From assembly GCA_035366835.1 (NCBI GenBank), contig DAOSIS010000014.1, positions 1-64,000 of the forward strand: 64,000 nt of DNA, written 5' to 3'. Position 1 is the stretch's first letter; every line of letters begins with the position of its first letter. This DNA is from UBA6109 sp035366835. Its GTDB lineage: Bacteria > Desulfobacterota > Syntrophia > Syntrophales > UBA6109. A model generated the notes under the pieces. That model did no database searches, was not told the DNA's origin, and saw only the letters and a list, made by a program, of their open reading frames with translations. A program made the position numbers and the translations under genes. Positions 50,345-58,876 of this stretch are shown piece after piece.

Positions 50345-51640
50345 ATGAAACGCTGGCGTTTGTACCTGATCATCTGCGTGGTTTTTTTTCTGGCCATTCC
50401 GGGAGGCGCATGGTCCCTCACGCTCGAGGAGGCGATCGAGCTTGCCAAGAAGAACCTCCCCTCCTATCGTGGGGCACAGGAATCGGTCCTGTCCAGAGAG
50501 GCCCTCTACCAGGCATCCCTCGGTCCCTATCTCCCTTCACTCGATGCCGACGCCGGCCACGCGGTTCACGACACCTCATCGCAGTATTACGACGCCAACA
50601 CCTACGGCCTTTCCGCGTCCTACAGGCTCTTCGACGGCGGCAAACGCAGGGCCGACCGCGACACCGCCGCGCTGAACCTGTCTTCGGAACGGGAAGGATT
50701 GCGCCGGAGCCTCCAGGATCTCATCCTGAACGTCAAGATCTCCTTCTACACCGCCGTGGCCGGCCGCGACATCATCCTGCAGCGCAGGAGCCAGCTGGAG
50801 TACGCCCGCAAGGACTTCGAGGTCGCCGACGGCCGCTACCGCCTCGGCGCGGCCCGTTTGTCGGAGGTGCTTCAGGCCTCCGTGCGGGTCGAGCAGGCGC
50901 GCTTCAATCTGATCCAGGCCGAGGGGGATTTTGCCAAGGCCCTCTCCGAACTCCGCTCGCTGATCGGGGCGCCGGCGGACGGATCGCCGGAACTGAACGG
51001 AAGCCTGGAAGCGGCGGGGGTTCTGCCGGAACGGCCGATCCTCCGGAACGCCGTCCTGCGGCGGCCGGAAATCCTCCAGGCCCGCTACACCCTGGATCGG
51101 GCCAAGAGGGCCAGGGATTCCGTCACGAGCGAATTCTACCCCACGGTGTCGGCGTCGATGAGCTATTCCCGCACGACCGACACCGGCATGACGGGCAACC
51201 CCGCACAGGACCGGGTGGCCATGCTGTCCGCATCGTGGAACCTCTTCGAGTTCGGCAAATTCTACCGGCGGAAGTCCTCCGCGATCGAGATCCGCGTATC
51301 CGAAGAAGGGCTGCGCGAACTTCAGCGGCAGCTTTCCTTGGACCTAGAGAAAAACTACGAGGACTACGTGACGGCCGACCGGAACGTCGCCGTCGCCTCG
51401 GAACAGCTCCGTCAGGCCGAGCAGAACTACGACCAGGCCTTCGGAGAGTACAAGGTTGGCAAGGGCGATATCCTCTCCCTCGTCCAGGCGGAAACCCTCC
51501 TGGCCAACGCCCGCGAACAGACGGTCTCGGCCCGCCTCAATCGCATCCTTGCCGAGGCCCAGGTGGAGCGCACGGCGGGAACGGCCGCGCCGGAAGCCGC
51601 GCCACCCCCGGATATCGGGAACGGCTCGATTTGGCCGTGA
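50345..51640 (+). CDS. TolC-family outer-membrane efflux protein
   Basis: A 431-residue outer-membrane factor with a signal peptide (MKRWRLYLIICVVFFLAIPG, cleavage near GAWS). Two OEP repeats are visible: mature start LTLEEAIELAKKNLPSY, periplasmic helices such as LRRSLQDLILNVKISFYTAV, and a second repeat with QARYTLDRAKRARDSV. The channel serves the MacA/ABC components encoded next. ATG 50345 was chosen because the signal peptide begins there; the ribosome-binding site is weak. It ends 45 nt before the adaptor gene. Confidence 0.9.
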   Translation: MKRWRLYLIICVVFFLAIPGGAWSLTLEEAIELAKKNLPSYRGAQESVLSREALYQASLGPYLPSLDADAGHAVHDTSSQYYDANTYGLSASYRLFDGGKRRADRDTAALNLSSEREGLRRSLQDLILNVKISFYTAVAGRDIILQRRSQLEYARKDFEVADGRYRLGAARLSEVLQASVRVEQARFNLIQAEGDFAKALSELRSLIGAPADGSPELNGSLEAAGVLPERPILRNAVLRRPEILQARYTLDRAKRARDSVTSEFYPTVSASMSYSRTTDTGMTGNPAQDRVAMLSASWNLFEFGKFYRRKSSAIEIRVSEEGLRELQRQLSLDLEKNYEDYVTADRNVAVASEQLRQAEQNYDQAFGEYKVGKGDILSLVQAETLLANAREQTVSARLNRILAEAQVERTAGTAAPEAAPPPDIGNGSIWP

Positions 51641-51685
51641 CGTCGGTACCGCAAAATTTCCCGCCGAAGCGGCAGGGGGAATCCT

Positions 51686-52891
51686 GTGAAGAAAATTTTC
51701 TGGATAGCGGCAGTGGCGATCGTCGTCCTCGGGGCGGTCGGGCTCTTCGCCTACAAGAAAATGACCGCCAAGCCGGCGATCAAGGTCCTGGAAACGGGCA
51801 AGGTCGAGCGCGGCGCCATCCGCGGCGTCCTCGTCGAAACGGGCATCATCAAGTCCCAGGTGGGCGCGGTCGTCAAGATCGGGGCCCGCGCGACGGGCAA
51901 GGTCGTGAAGATGGGCGTGAAGGTCGGCGACCGCGTGAAGAACGGGCAGATCATCGCCCTCATCGACGACCGTGAAATCGTCCAGGCGGTCCAGCAGCAG
52001 AAGGCCGCCCTCGCCGCGGCGGAAAGTACGCTGCGCCAGGTCCGGCTCACCTATCCCGAGCGCATCCGCGAGGCAAAGGCCAATTTCGAGTATGCCGGGC
52101 AGAACTACGAGCGGGAGCAGCAGCTCCTGAAGAACGAATACACGACAAAGGATTCCTTCGAGAAGGCGCGGAGTTCCTACGAAGCGACCGGGGCGATCCT
52201 CAAGCGGCTGGAGGACGAGTACCAGACGCAGATCAAGATCACGGAGGCCAACATCGCGGAGATCCGCGCCCAGATCGCCCAGCAGGAAACAAAGCTCAGC
52301 TACACGAAGATTTACTCGCCCCTCGAAGGCGTCGTTTCGGAGGTAACGGCTCAGGAGGGAGAGACGATCGTCGCCGGGCTGCAGGTGGCGAACCTCGTGA
52401 CGGTCCTGGACCCCCTGCGCCTGGAAATGTGGATCTACGTCGACGAAACGGACATCGGCCGGGTCCGGCTGGGCCAGCCCGTGGAATACACCGTGGACAC
52501 CTACCCGAACCGCACGTTCCGGGGAAACATTGAAAAGATCTATCCCCAACCGGTGGTGAAGGAGAACATCGTCTACTACCTGTCGATCGTCAAGGTCTCG
52601 AAAGAGGACGCCGCGTTCCTGAAACCCGAGATGACGACCCATGCGAGAATCATCACCACCCAAAAAGAGGACGCCGTCACTGCGCCGAACGCCGCCGTGA
52701 AATTCGACAAGGGCAAACAGGTCGTCTACCAGGTGGACGGTGCAGGCAAGGTGAAAAAGACCGTCGTGAAGATCGGAATCCGCGGCGAAGACCGCACCGA
52801 GATCCTCTCGGGTGTGGAGGCAGGCGCCCTGCTCGCCACGAAACTGATCCTGCCGGTCTCCCCGGAAGCCGAGGCACAGAACCGGAGATGA
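51686..52891 (+). CDS. macA: Periplasmic adaptor (MacA/HlyD-type membrane-fusion protein)
   Basis: A 401-residue adaptor anchored by one N-terminal helix (about 5-25, IFWIAAVAIVVLGAVGLFAY). It shows the lipoyl halves VGAVVKIGARATGKVVKMGV and YSPLEGVVSEVTAQEGETIV, a coiled-coil hairpin between them (about 95-205) and beta-barrel region LEMWIYVDETDIGRVRLGQP. It links the ABC permease pair to the TolC-like channel. GTG start at 51686 with GGCAGGGGGAATCC upstream. Its stop overlaps the ATPase start. Confidence 0.9.
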   Translation: MKKIFWIAAVAIVVLGAVGLFAYKKMTAKPAIKVLETGKVERGAIRGVLVETGIIKSQVGAVVKIGARATGKVVKMGVKVGDRVKNGQIIALIDDREIVQAVQQQKAALAAAESTLRQVRLTYPERIREAKANFEYAGQNYEREQQLLKNEYTTKDSFEKARSSYEATGAILKRLEDEYQTQIKITEANIAEIRAQIAQQETKLSYTKIYSPLEGVVSEVTAQEGETIVAGLQVANLVTVLDPLRLEMWIYVDETDIGRVRLGQPVEYTVDTYPNRTFRGNIEKIYPQPVVKENIVYYLSIVKVSKEDAAFLKPEMTTHARIITTQKEDAVTAPNAAVKFDKGKQVVYQVDGAGKVKKTVVKIGIRGEDRTEILSGVEAGALLATKLILPVSPEAEAQNRR

Positions 52892-53586
52892 AGGAAGCCG
52901 ATCCGACAGTGCTGTGTCTGATGGAGGGCGTGCACAAGACGTTCTACCTTGGCGCGCAGTCCGTCGAGGTCCTGCGCGGCATCAACCTCCGCATCGACCG
53001 GGGCGAGTTCGTCGCGATCATGGGGACTTCCGGTTCCGGCAAATCGACCCTCATGAACCTTATCGGCTGCCTCGACACCCCTACCGCCGGACGGTACATC
53101 CTCGACGGCCGGGATGTTTCCCGACTCTCCGACGACGAGCTTTCCGAGGTGCGCAACGGCAAGATCGGTTTCGTCTTTCAGAGTTTCTATCTCCTTCCCT
53201 ACGCAACGGTGCTGGACAACGTCCTCCTGCCCACGCTGTACCGGGAACACAGGGGCGATCACCCGAGGGACCGCGCCCTCGGCCTCCTGGAGACCGCCGG
53301 GCTGCGGGACCGGACGCGCTTCCGCCCCGGCCAACTTTCCGGCGGCGAGCAGCAGCGGGTGGCCATCTGCCGCGCCCTGATGAACGACCCCGATCTGGTC
53401 CTGGCGGACGAACCGACGGGACAGCTCGACAGCCGGACGGCGGCCGACATCATGAAACTCTTCGCCGCCCTCAACGAGCGCGGCAAGACCGTCGTCGTCA
53501 TCACGCACGACGCCCAGGTCGCGTCCTACGCCGGGAGGACCCTCCTCATCAAAGACGGAGTGATCGACGATGGACCGCCTGCTTGA
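52888..53586 (+). CDS. ABC transporter ATPase, MacB/LolD type
   Basis: A 232-residue ATPase with Walker A GTSGSGKSTLMNLIG, signature LSGGEQQRVAICRALM and Walker B LVLADEPTGQLD, all in the MacB/LolD-type wording, plus the Q-loop FQSFYLLPYATVLDNVLLP. It lacks the fused permease of MacB, which is encoded by the next two genes. It starts ATGA-overlapping macA and its end overlaps the first permease gene by 17 nt. Confidence 0.92.
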   Translation: MKEADPTVLCLMEGVHKTFYLGAQSVEVLRGINLRIDRGEFVAIMGTSGSGKSTLMNLIGCLDTPTAGRYILDGRDVSRLSDDELSEVRNGKIGFVFQSFYLLPYATVLDNVLLPTLYREHRGDHPRDRALGLLETAGLRDRTRFRPGQLSGGEQQRVAICRALMNDPDLVLADEPTGQLDSRTAADIMKLFAALNERGKTVVVITHDAQVASYAGRTLLIKDGVIDDGPPA

Positions 53587-54784
53587 CACCCTGTCCCAGG
53601 CCCTGACGGCCGTCCGGGCCTTCAAGCTGCGGACCTTCTTCTGCGTCGTGAGCGTCGCCATCGGCATCTCCGCCATCACCATCATCGTCGCCGCCACGGA
53701 GGGCGCCTACAAGAGGGCCTTCGACATCGTCGACACCTTCGGGCCCGACTCGATCATGATCGCCAGCGGCTCCGACGAGGCCCGAGCGACCGGCCAGCGG
53801 GAAAAGACCCTCACCCTCGACGATGTGACGCGCATCCGGGCGCAGTTCTCGACGGCCTATCTGGTCACCCCCATGACCGCCGCCGGCATGCAGACGGTTT
53901 CCTACGGGAACAACCGCTATTCCTCGATGGTGACCGGATCGACGGCCGACTACAGCCGGACCTGGAGCTGGCCGGTGGTCGAAGGCTCCGACTTCACGGA
54001 GGAGGACATCCGGCGGCTCGCGAACGTCGCCCTGATCGGCCATGAGACCATGATTCAGCTTTTCGGCGAGGAAGACCCGGTCGGCAAGTACATCACGGTC
54101 GGCAGCCTGCCCGTCCAGATCGTCGGCGTCCTTCTGGAGCGGGGCTCGACCATCGGCGGCGGCCACATCGACGACCGCATCGTCATGCCGATCACGACGG
54201 TGATGAAGAAGCTGCAGAACGAGGAGAAGTACGTCAACGGCATCCGCGTGCGCTTCGAGGACCAGGAGAACCTGGAAAGCCGCGTCGAAGAGCTGAAGTT
54301 CTTTCTCCGGGACATTCACGGCATCCCGCCCGGCCAGCCCGACGACTTCCGCATCTTTTCCCCCAAGGACATCGTCAAGTTCTTGGTGGCGATCACCGGA
54401 TCGCTCGTGGCCTTCCTCGGCGTCGTCGGCGTCATATCGCTGGTCGTCGCCGGGTTCGTGCTCGCCAATCTCTTTCTGCTCTCGGTGCGGGAACGATCCC
54501 GGGAGATCGGCATCCGGCGGTCCTTCGGCGCCCGCCGCCGCGACATCCTTCTGCAGTTCCTGGCCGAGGCCGTGATCGTCACCACGCTGGGCGGCCTCAT
54601 CGGCTACGGCCTCGGCATCGTTGCGGCGGAGCTGCTGCAGTTTGCGGCGGAGTTCCCGATCCATTTCACCTGGAAGGCCTTCGCCGTCGGCCTGGTCCTG
54701 TCCTGGCTGGTGGGGGTCGGCTTCGGCCTGCAGCCGGCATCGCGCGCAGCCAATCTCAAACCGATCGAGGCGATACGGGGATGA
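53570..54784 (+). CDS. MacB-like ABC permease 1 (FtsX-type)
   Basis: A 404-residue permease with the MacB topology: one N-terminal helix (FCVVSVAIGISAITIIVAAT), a large periplasmic MacB_PCD domain (about 45-270), and three C-terminal helices (about 285-395) of the FtsX fold with the coupling region RERSREIGIRRSFGARRRDI. It has overlapping starts and stops with both neighbours. With permease 2 it should form a heterodimer over an ATPase dimer. Confidence 0.9.
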   Translation: MDRLLDTLSQALTAVRAFKLRTFFCVVSVAIGISAITIIVAATEGAYKRAFDIVDTFGPDSIMIASGSDEARATGQREKTLTLDDVTRIRAQFSTAYLVTPMTAAGMQTVSYGNNRYSSMVTGSTADYSRTWSWPVVEGSDFTEEDIRRLANVALIGHETMIQLFGEEDPVGKYITVGSLPVQIVGVLLERGSTIGGGHIDDRIVMPITTVMKKLQNEEKYVNGIRVRFEDQENLESRVEELKFFLRDIHGIPPGQPDDFRIFSPKDIVKFLVAITGSLVAFLGVVGVISLVVAGFVLANLFLLSVRERSREIGIRRSFGARRRDILLQFLAEAVIVTTLGGLIGYGLGIVAAELLQFAAEFPIHFTWKAFAVGLVLSWLVGVGFGLQPASRAANLKPIEAIRG

Positions 54785-56004
54785 AACGGCTCGCCCTCAA
54801 CCTCCGCATTGCGCTCCGCTCGCTGGCGAACTTCCGCCTGCGGACGGCGCTGGCCGTCCTGGGCGTCTTCTTCGGCACCTTCTCGCTGATCATCGTGCTG
54901 AACCTGTCGGATTCCATGGCGGAGAAGACCGAGCAGGAGACGGAGAGCCTGGGCAAGAACCTCCTCATCGTCCGGAGCGGCTTCGCCAGGCGCTACGGCG
55001 CCAATGTTCAGTTCATGACGACGGCAACGAATCTCACGGTGGAGGATGCCCGGGCGGTGGCCGACGGCATCCCCTATGTCACCGGGGTCTGCCCTACCGG
55101 GTACAAGAATTTTCCCGTGCGCTACGAAGGGACGGTCCTCAACTCGATCCTGGTCACGGGGGTCCCGCCGAACTACGAGGACATCCGCAACTTCCGCGTG
55201 CAGGAGGGAAGGTTCGTCACCGACGAGGACAGCCGCAACCTCCGCAAGGTCGTCGTGATCGGCTCCGGGATCGCGGAAAAGCTCTTCGGCGAGGCGGATC
55301 CCCTCGGCCGCACGATCATGATCTGGCGCGTGCCCTGCGAGGTGATCGGCGTCATGGAGGCCAAGGGTGTGGACCTCTCCGGCGTCGATCAGGACAACCA
55401 GCTCTTCGTCCCTCTGCAGACGTTCCTCAAGAATTTCGTCAACCGCGAGTACGTCAACACCTTCTACGTGCAGACCGTGGATACCGCCTCGCTCAAGCCC
55501 GCAAAAGAGGCGATCGAGGACCTGCTGCGGAAGCGGCACCGGATCGCGAAGGGCACGCGGGACGACTTCGCGGTGATCGATCTCAAAGACGTCATGGCGC
55601 TCAAGAGCAAGGCCATGGACCTGATCTCCATCCTGGGGAAGATCGCCGCGGCCGCGTCCTTCCTGATCGGCGGCCTGGGGATCCTGTCCATCATGATCCT
55701 CATCGTCAGCGAGCGGCGGATGGAAATCGGGGTCCGCCGCGCCGTGGGCTCGCGCAAGCGGGACATCGTCTTCCAGTTTCTCATGGAGTCGGCGTTCATC
55801 TCCGTAAGCGGGGGCATGATCGGCGTCGCCGCCGGCGTCGCCGTGAGCCTCGCCGTCGCCGCGGTCCTTCACTATCCCGCGCGCATCTCGCTGGCGGGGC
55901 TGACGCTCTCGTTTCTTCTGTCCATCGCATCGGGGGTCCTCGCCGGCCTCTACCCCTCGGTCCGCGCCACGAAGATCCACCCGGTGGACGTGCTGCGCAG
56001 CTAA
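54781..56004 (+). CDS. MacB-like ABC permease 2 (FtsX-type)
   Basis: A 407-residue paralogue of permease 1 with the same plan: N-terminal helix (LAVLGVFFGTFSLIIVLNLS), MacB periplasmic domain, then three helices with SERRMEIGVRRAVGSRKRDI. The two permeases are clearly divergent, so the duplication is old. ATG overlaps the previous stop (ATGA). It closes the five-gene pump operon; no terminator is evident. Confidence 0.9.
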   Translation: MKRLALNLRIALRSLANFRLRTALAVLGVFFGTFSLIIVLNLSDSMAEKTEQETESLGKNLLIVRSGFARRYGANVQFMTTATNLTVEDARAVADGIPYVTGVCPTGYKNFPVRYEGTVLNSILVTGVPPNYEDIRNFRVQEGRFVTDEDSRNLRKVVVIGSGIAEKLFGEADPLGRTIMIWRVPCEVIGVMEAKGVDLSGVDQDNQLFVPLQTFLKNFVNREYVNTFYVQTVDTASLKPAKEAIEDLLRKRHRIAKGTRDDFAVIDLKDVMALKSKAMDLISILGKIAAAASFLIGGLGILSIMILIVSERRMEIGVRRAVGSRKRDIVFQFLMESAFISVSGGMIGVAAGVAVSLAVAAVLHYPARISLAGLTLSFLLSIASGVLAGLYPSVRATKIHPVDVLRS

Positions 56005-56097
56005 GCATCAATAAGGTGACAGACTTATCTTCTCACTTCGCGTCCCCTTATCTGCAGCGCCGCAAAAAAATCTGTCCTCTTTATTGCCAGATATTTA

Positions 56098-56163
56098 TTC
56101 CCGATCGGGAATTGCGAAAGTATAAAGAGTGTTCCAGACCATAATATTCCCGATCGGGAATAT
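56098..56163. promoter_or_regulatory. Two palindromic sites TTCCCGATCGGGAA, putative operators
   Basis: A 14-bp perfect palindrome at 56098-56111 (TTCCCGATCGGGAA) and a 20-bp perfect one at 56144-56163 (ATATTCCCGATCGGGAATAT), centres 49 bp apart. Such sites resemble operators of HipB-like repressors. No hipBA gene is present nearby. The remainder of 56005-56484 holds an inverted pair of degenerate GGACAGATT-type units (56014-56028 and 56063-56081) and no supported gene. Confidence 0.6.
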
Positions 56164-56484
56164 CTGATTGACACTCGTCGAATCGCCATGTGCCGGTGCT
56201 TCCCGGTCAAGTCAATTCTGCCCCTAGCTTCCCTCCACTGGTGCAAGGCGAAAGACCTGCAAATCTCGATGGTGACAGCGACACGGCAAAGACCATGCGG
56301 TCGCTGGAGAAGATGTTACCGCTGCTGACGGCGCCGTGGCGGTGATGATTATGGCGATGTTGATGACAACGAATATGGGGAAAATGAAAGAGCGGGAACA
56401 GGGATCACAACCACCCGGATATGCGTTGACAGGCGTTCACGGCAATACTATGAAGATGCCATATAGAAATCGGAGCAATCGAGC

Positions 56485-57876
56485 ATGAACCGGATCGGCA
56501 GAAACGACCCCTGTCCCTGCGGGAGCGGAAAAAAATACAAGAAGTGCTGCCTTCTGAAAGAAGAGGAAGCGGCAGCCTCCCAGAGCGAAGAGATGGCCGC
56601 CGTGCAGCGCGCGCTCCGCTGGCTGCACGAGCGCTATGGGGAGGAAACCGCGGATGCCGTCCAAAATGCATTTTTCGGCGCCTTCGATGACGACGAACGC
56701 GCGGCCGTGTACGAAGCATTTGACGAAGACAATGACTTGCTCATGATCAACATCGGCGAGTGGCTTGTCACCGACGCGAAAATCCGCATCGGGGAGGTGA
56801 AGACGCCGACGCGGGAACTCTTCTTGGGACCTGGCGGACCGCTCTTCACCGCAACGGGAAGGGAATGGCTTCAGCGCCTCGGCGCAAACCCCCTGAGCCT
56901 GTACGAGGCGAGATCGGTGACTCCGGGAGCGGAGATGGAGCTGACGGATCTCTTCCATCCCGAACAAACGCCGGTCCGCGTCGTGGAAAGGATGGCGACA
57001 CGGACCCTTGTCCGCGGAGAGGTGTTCGGCGCGCGCATCGTCGAGCGCCGCGGCATCTGGGTCCTGTCCGGCGCTCTCTATCCCTTCATCCGCGAAGACG
57101 GTCTCGCCTGCCGCGACGATATTCTTCGGGTATTGAGAAAAGCCAGGCGCGACAAGTTGAATTCCGCACATGATCGGGAAATCATCTCCCTGGCGATCAT
57201 CACGCATTGGCTAGACCATCTCGTCCAGGAACGGCCGCTGCCGAGGGTAGTAGACAGGTCCACAAAGGAACCTCTTCTCCTCGTCACAGACCATTACCGC
57301 GTCGCGGACTGGGACCTCCTCGGTGAACGCCTGGCCGCGCAACCCGACGTGGACGGAAACCGGAGCAACGGATGGGTCCGCTTGGAAAAAGGAGATGGCG
57401 AGTTTCGCCGTTCCCTGGCGGCGCTGAACGTGAAGCCGCCGGATTCGCTCGAAGTCTTCTGCCGGACGCGAAAGATGGCGGAAGAGTCCCGCGCCTGGTT
57501 GGAGAAGCTGTCCGGCGATGCCATCGTCTTTCAGGCGCGGGCCGTTACCGACCCGACATCGCCGAAGGCTCTGGAGGAAGCCCGTCGGGCTCCGAAGCTG
57601 GCGAAACCGGACATCCCCCCGGAGGAATTGGCCCTGGTGATGCGGGACTTTCTGCGCAAGCATTACGCAAACTGGGCGGACGAACCGATTCCGGCCCTCG
57701 GAAACAAGACCCCCAGGCAGGCGATGAAGACCACCAAGGGACGCAAGGCCGTCATCGAACTTCTCAAGACCTACGAACACCACGAAGCGCGCAAGGTCCG
57801 CAACGAAGGCGGCGAGCCCTTCGACTTCACCTTCCTGTGGGAAAAACTGGGGTTAAAGAGAAGCGAAGAGTGCTGA
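56485..57876 (+). CDS. SEC-C motif protein of unknown function
   Basis: A 463-residue protein opening with a SEC-C zinc motif (RNDPCPCGSGKKYKKCCLLK, residues about 5-24), then no recognised domain until a C-terminal region near 375-460 (IPALGNKTPRQAMKTTKGRK, then AVIELLKTYEHHEARKV), which resembles the antitoxin/MbcA-ParS-like C-domain found on other SEC-C proteins. The middle has acidic and helical stretches (FDDDERAAVYEAFDEDNDL). SEC-C domains bind ribosomes or proteins in SecA; role here unknown. No clear partner gene is adjacent. Confidence 0.8.
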   Translation: MNRIGRNDPCPCGSGKKYKKCCLLKEEEAAASQSEEMAAVQRALRWLHERYGEETADAVQNAFFGAFDDDERAAVYEAFDEDNDLLMINIGEWLVTDAKIRIGEVKTPTRELFLGPGGPLFTATGREWLQRLGANPLSLYEARSVTPGAEMELTDLFHPEQTPVRVVERMATRTLVRGEVFGARIVERRGIWVLSGALYPFIREDGLACRDDILRVLRKARRDKLNSAHDREIISLAIITHWLDHLVQERPLPRVVDRSTKEPLLLVTDHYRVADWDLLGERLAAQPDVDGNRSNGWVRLEKGDGEFRRSLAALNVKPPDSLEVFCRTRKMAEESRAWLEKLSGDAIVFQARAVTDPTSPKALEEARRAPKLAKPDIPPEELALVMRDFLRKHYANWADEPIPALGNKTPRQAMKTTKGRKAVIELLKTYEHHEARKVRNEGGEPFDFTFLWEKLGLKRSEEC

Positions 57877-57979
57877 ACGGCCCGAGCAGCAAGTCCATCG
57901 TCGCGCGTTCCATCCGTCGCACTTAGAATGATCCGCTTCGGATGCACCCTCCTTCTTTCGTCCGCCATACGATAGATTC

Positions 57980-58008
57980 TTGACAAGCGGACCGTTCCTC
58001 CGTATCAT
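57980..58008 (+). promoter_or_regulatory. Sigma-70-type promoter for the membrane protein-hydrolase pair
   Basis: TTGACA (57980-57985), 17-nt spacer, TATCAT (58003-58008). Leader about 90 nt to ATG 58106. Confidence 0.62.
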
Positions 58009-58105
58009 CCGGACCATTTCATCCTCTCCCTCCTCCTCTTTTTTCATCTCCCGCTCCGCTCTCCTTGGCAGTCATGACCACTCTTTTGACGATAAGGAGG
58101 CCGGT

Positions 58106-58876
58106 ATGAACCAAGATCTGCTCAGAATGATGTCCACCAATCTCGACGCCCTTTCGGAACACGTGACCGAAACGGCGCTGCTGCTCGCCGCGGTCGCGGC
58201 GGTCAGCATGGCCTTCCTGGAACTGGTCAAGGCCCTGTCCCGGGCGCGGATGTTCTTCCACCGGCGGCAGATCCGCGGCTGGATCGAAGACCAGGCCGGG
58301 AAGGAAGGCAGGGACCGCGTCTGGAACGAACTCCTGACGCTCTCGGCCGGCATTCCCGGAAACGAGGGCGCCCTTTTCGACCAGCCCACGGGAAAGATGA
58401 TGGGGCAGATCCAGGCGGCGGTGAACGTCGCCCTGGATTTTCCGACCCGCTACGTGGCCCTGTACGATTTCCTGCGGGCCGTGCCGGGCGGCGAGCCTCC
58501 GGACGGCGACGGCCGGCGCTGGATGAGGTTCACGGCGGCGAAGTACGGCTTCACACCGGAAGATTCGCCGCCCTCTCCCGAGGCATGGCCTGAAAGGGAT
58601 TCCCGGCAGGCTTCGGCGGAGAGGGCCCTCTTGGGCAACCTCGTCTCGCGCAAGCTCGACGCCCTGCAGACGAGGATCGAGTACGTCTGGGCGCGGGCCA
58701 ACCAGTCCCTGTCGGTCCTGCTGGGGGCCGGTCTTCTCCTGTACCTTCTCCTGCAGGGCAACGAATGGAATATCACTCCCCAGTCCGTCGTGCTGTCCCT
58801 GCTGGGAGGCATGATCTCCCCCTTCGCCAAGGACATCGTCTCCGCCCTGGCGGGGCTGCGCCGGAAAGGGACATGA
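58106..58876 (+). CDS. Membrane protein of unknown function, paired with hydrolase
   Basis: A 256-residue protein I do not recognise. One helix lies near residues 20-45 (ALLLAAVAAVSMAFLELVKA); a soluble central part (about 50-190) has a basic start (RARMFFHRRQIRGWIEDQAG) and a mostly helical look; two more hydrophobic segments end it (LSVLLGAGLLLYLLLQ and VVLSLLGGMISPFAKDIVSA). ATG 58106 has AAGGAGGCCGGT upstream. The stop overlaps the hydrolase start (ATGA), so the two products probably act together. A promoter stands about 100 nt upstream. Confidence 0.75.
   Translation: MNQDLLRMMSTNLDALSEHVTETALLLAAVAAVSMAFLELVKALSRARMFFHRRQIRGWIEDQAGKEGRDRVWNELLTLSAGIPGNEGALFDQPTGKMMGQIQAAVNVALDFPTRYVALYDFLRAVPGGEPPDGDGRRWMRFTAAKYGFTPEDSPPSPEAWPERDSRQASAERALLGNLVSRKLDALQTRIEYVWARANQSLSVLLGAGLLLYLLLQGNEWNITPQSVVLSLLGGMISPFAKDIVSALAGLRRKGT

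Noticed and set aside
56025..56246. Minus-strand frame of 73 codons in the operator region
   Set aside because: It runs through palindromes and degenerate repeats, has no ribosome-binding site and resembles no family.
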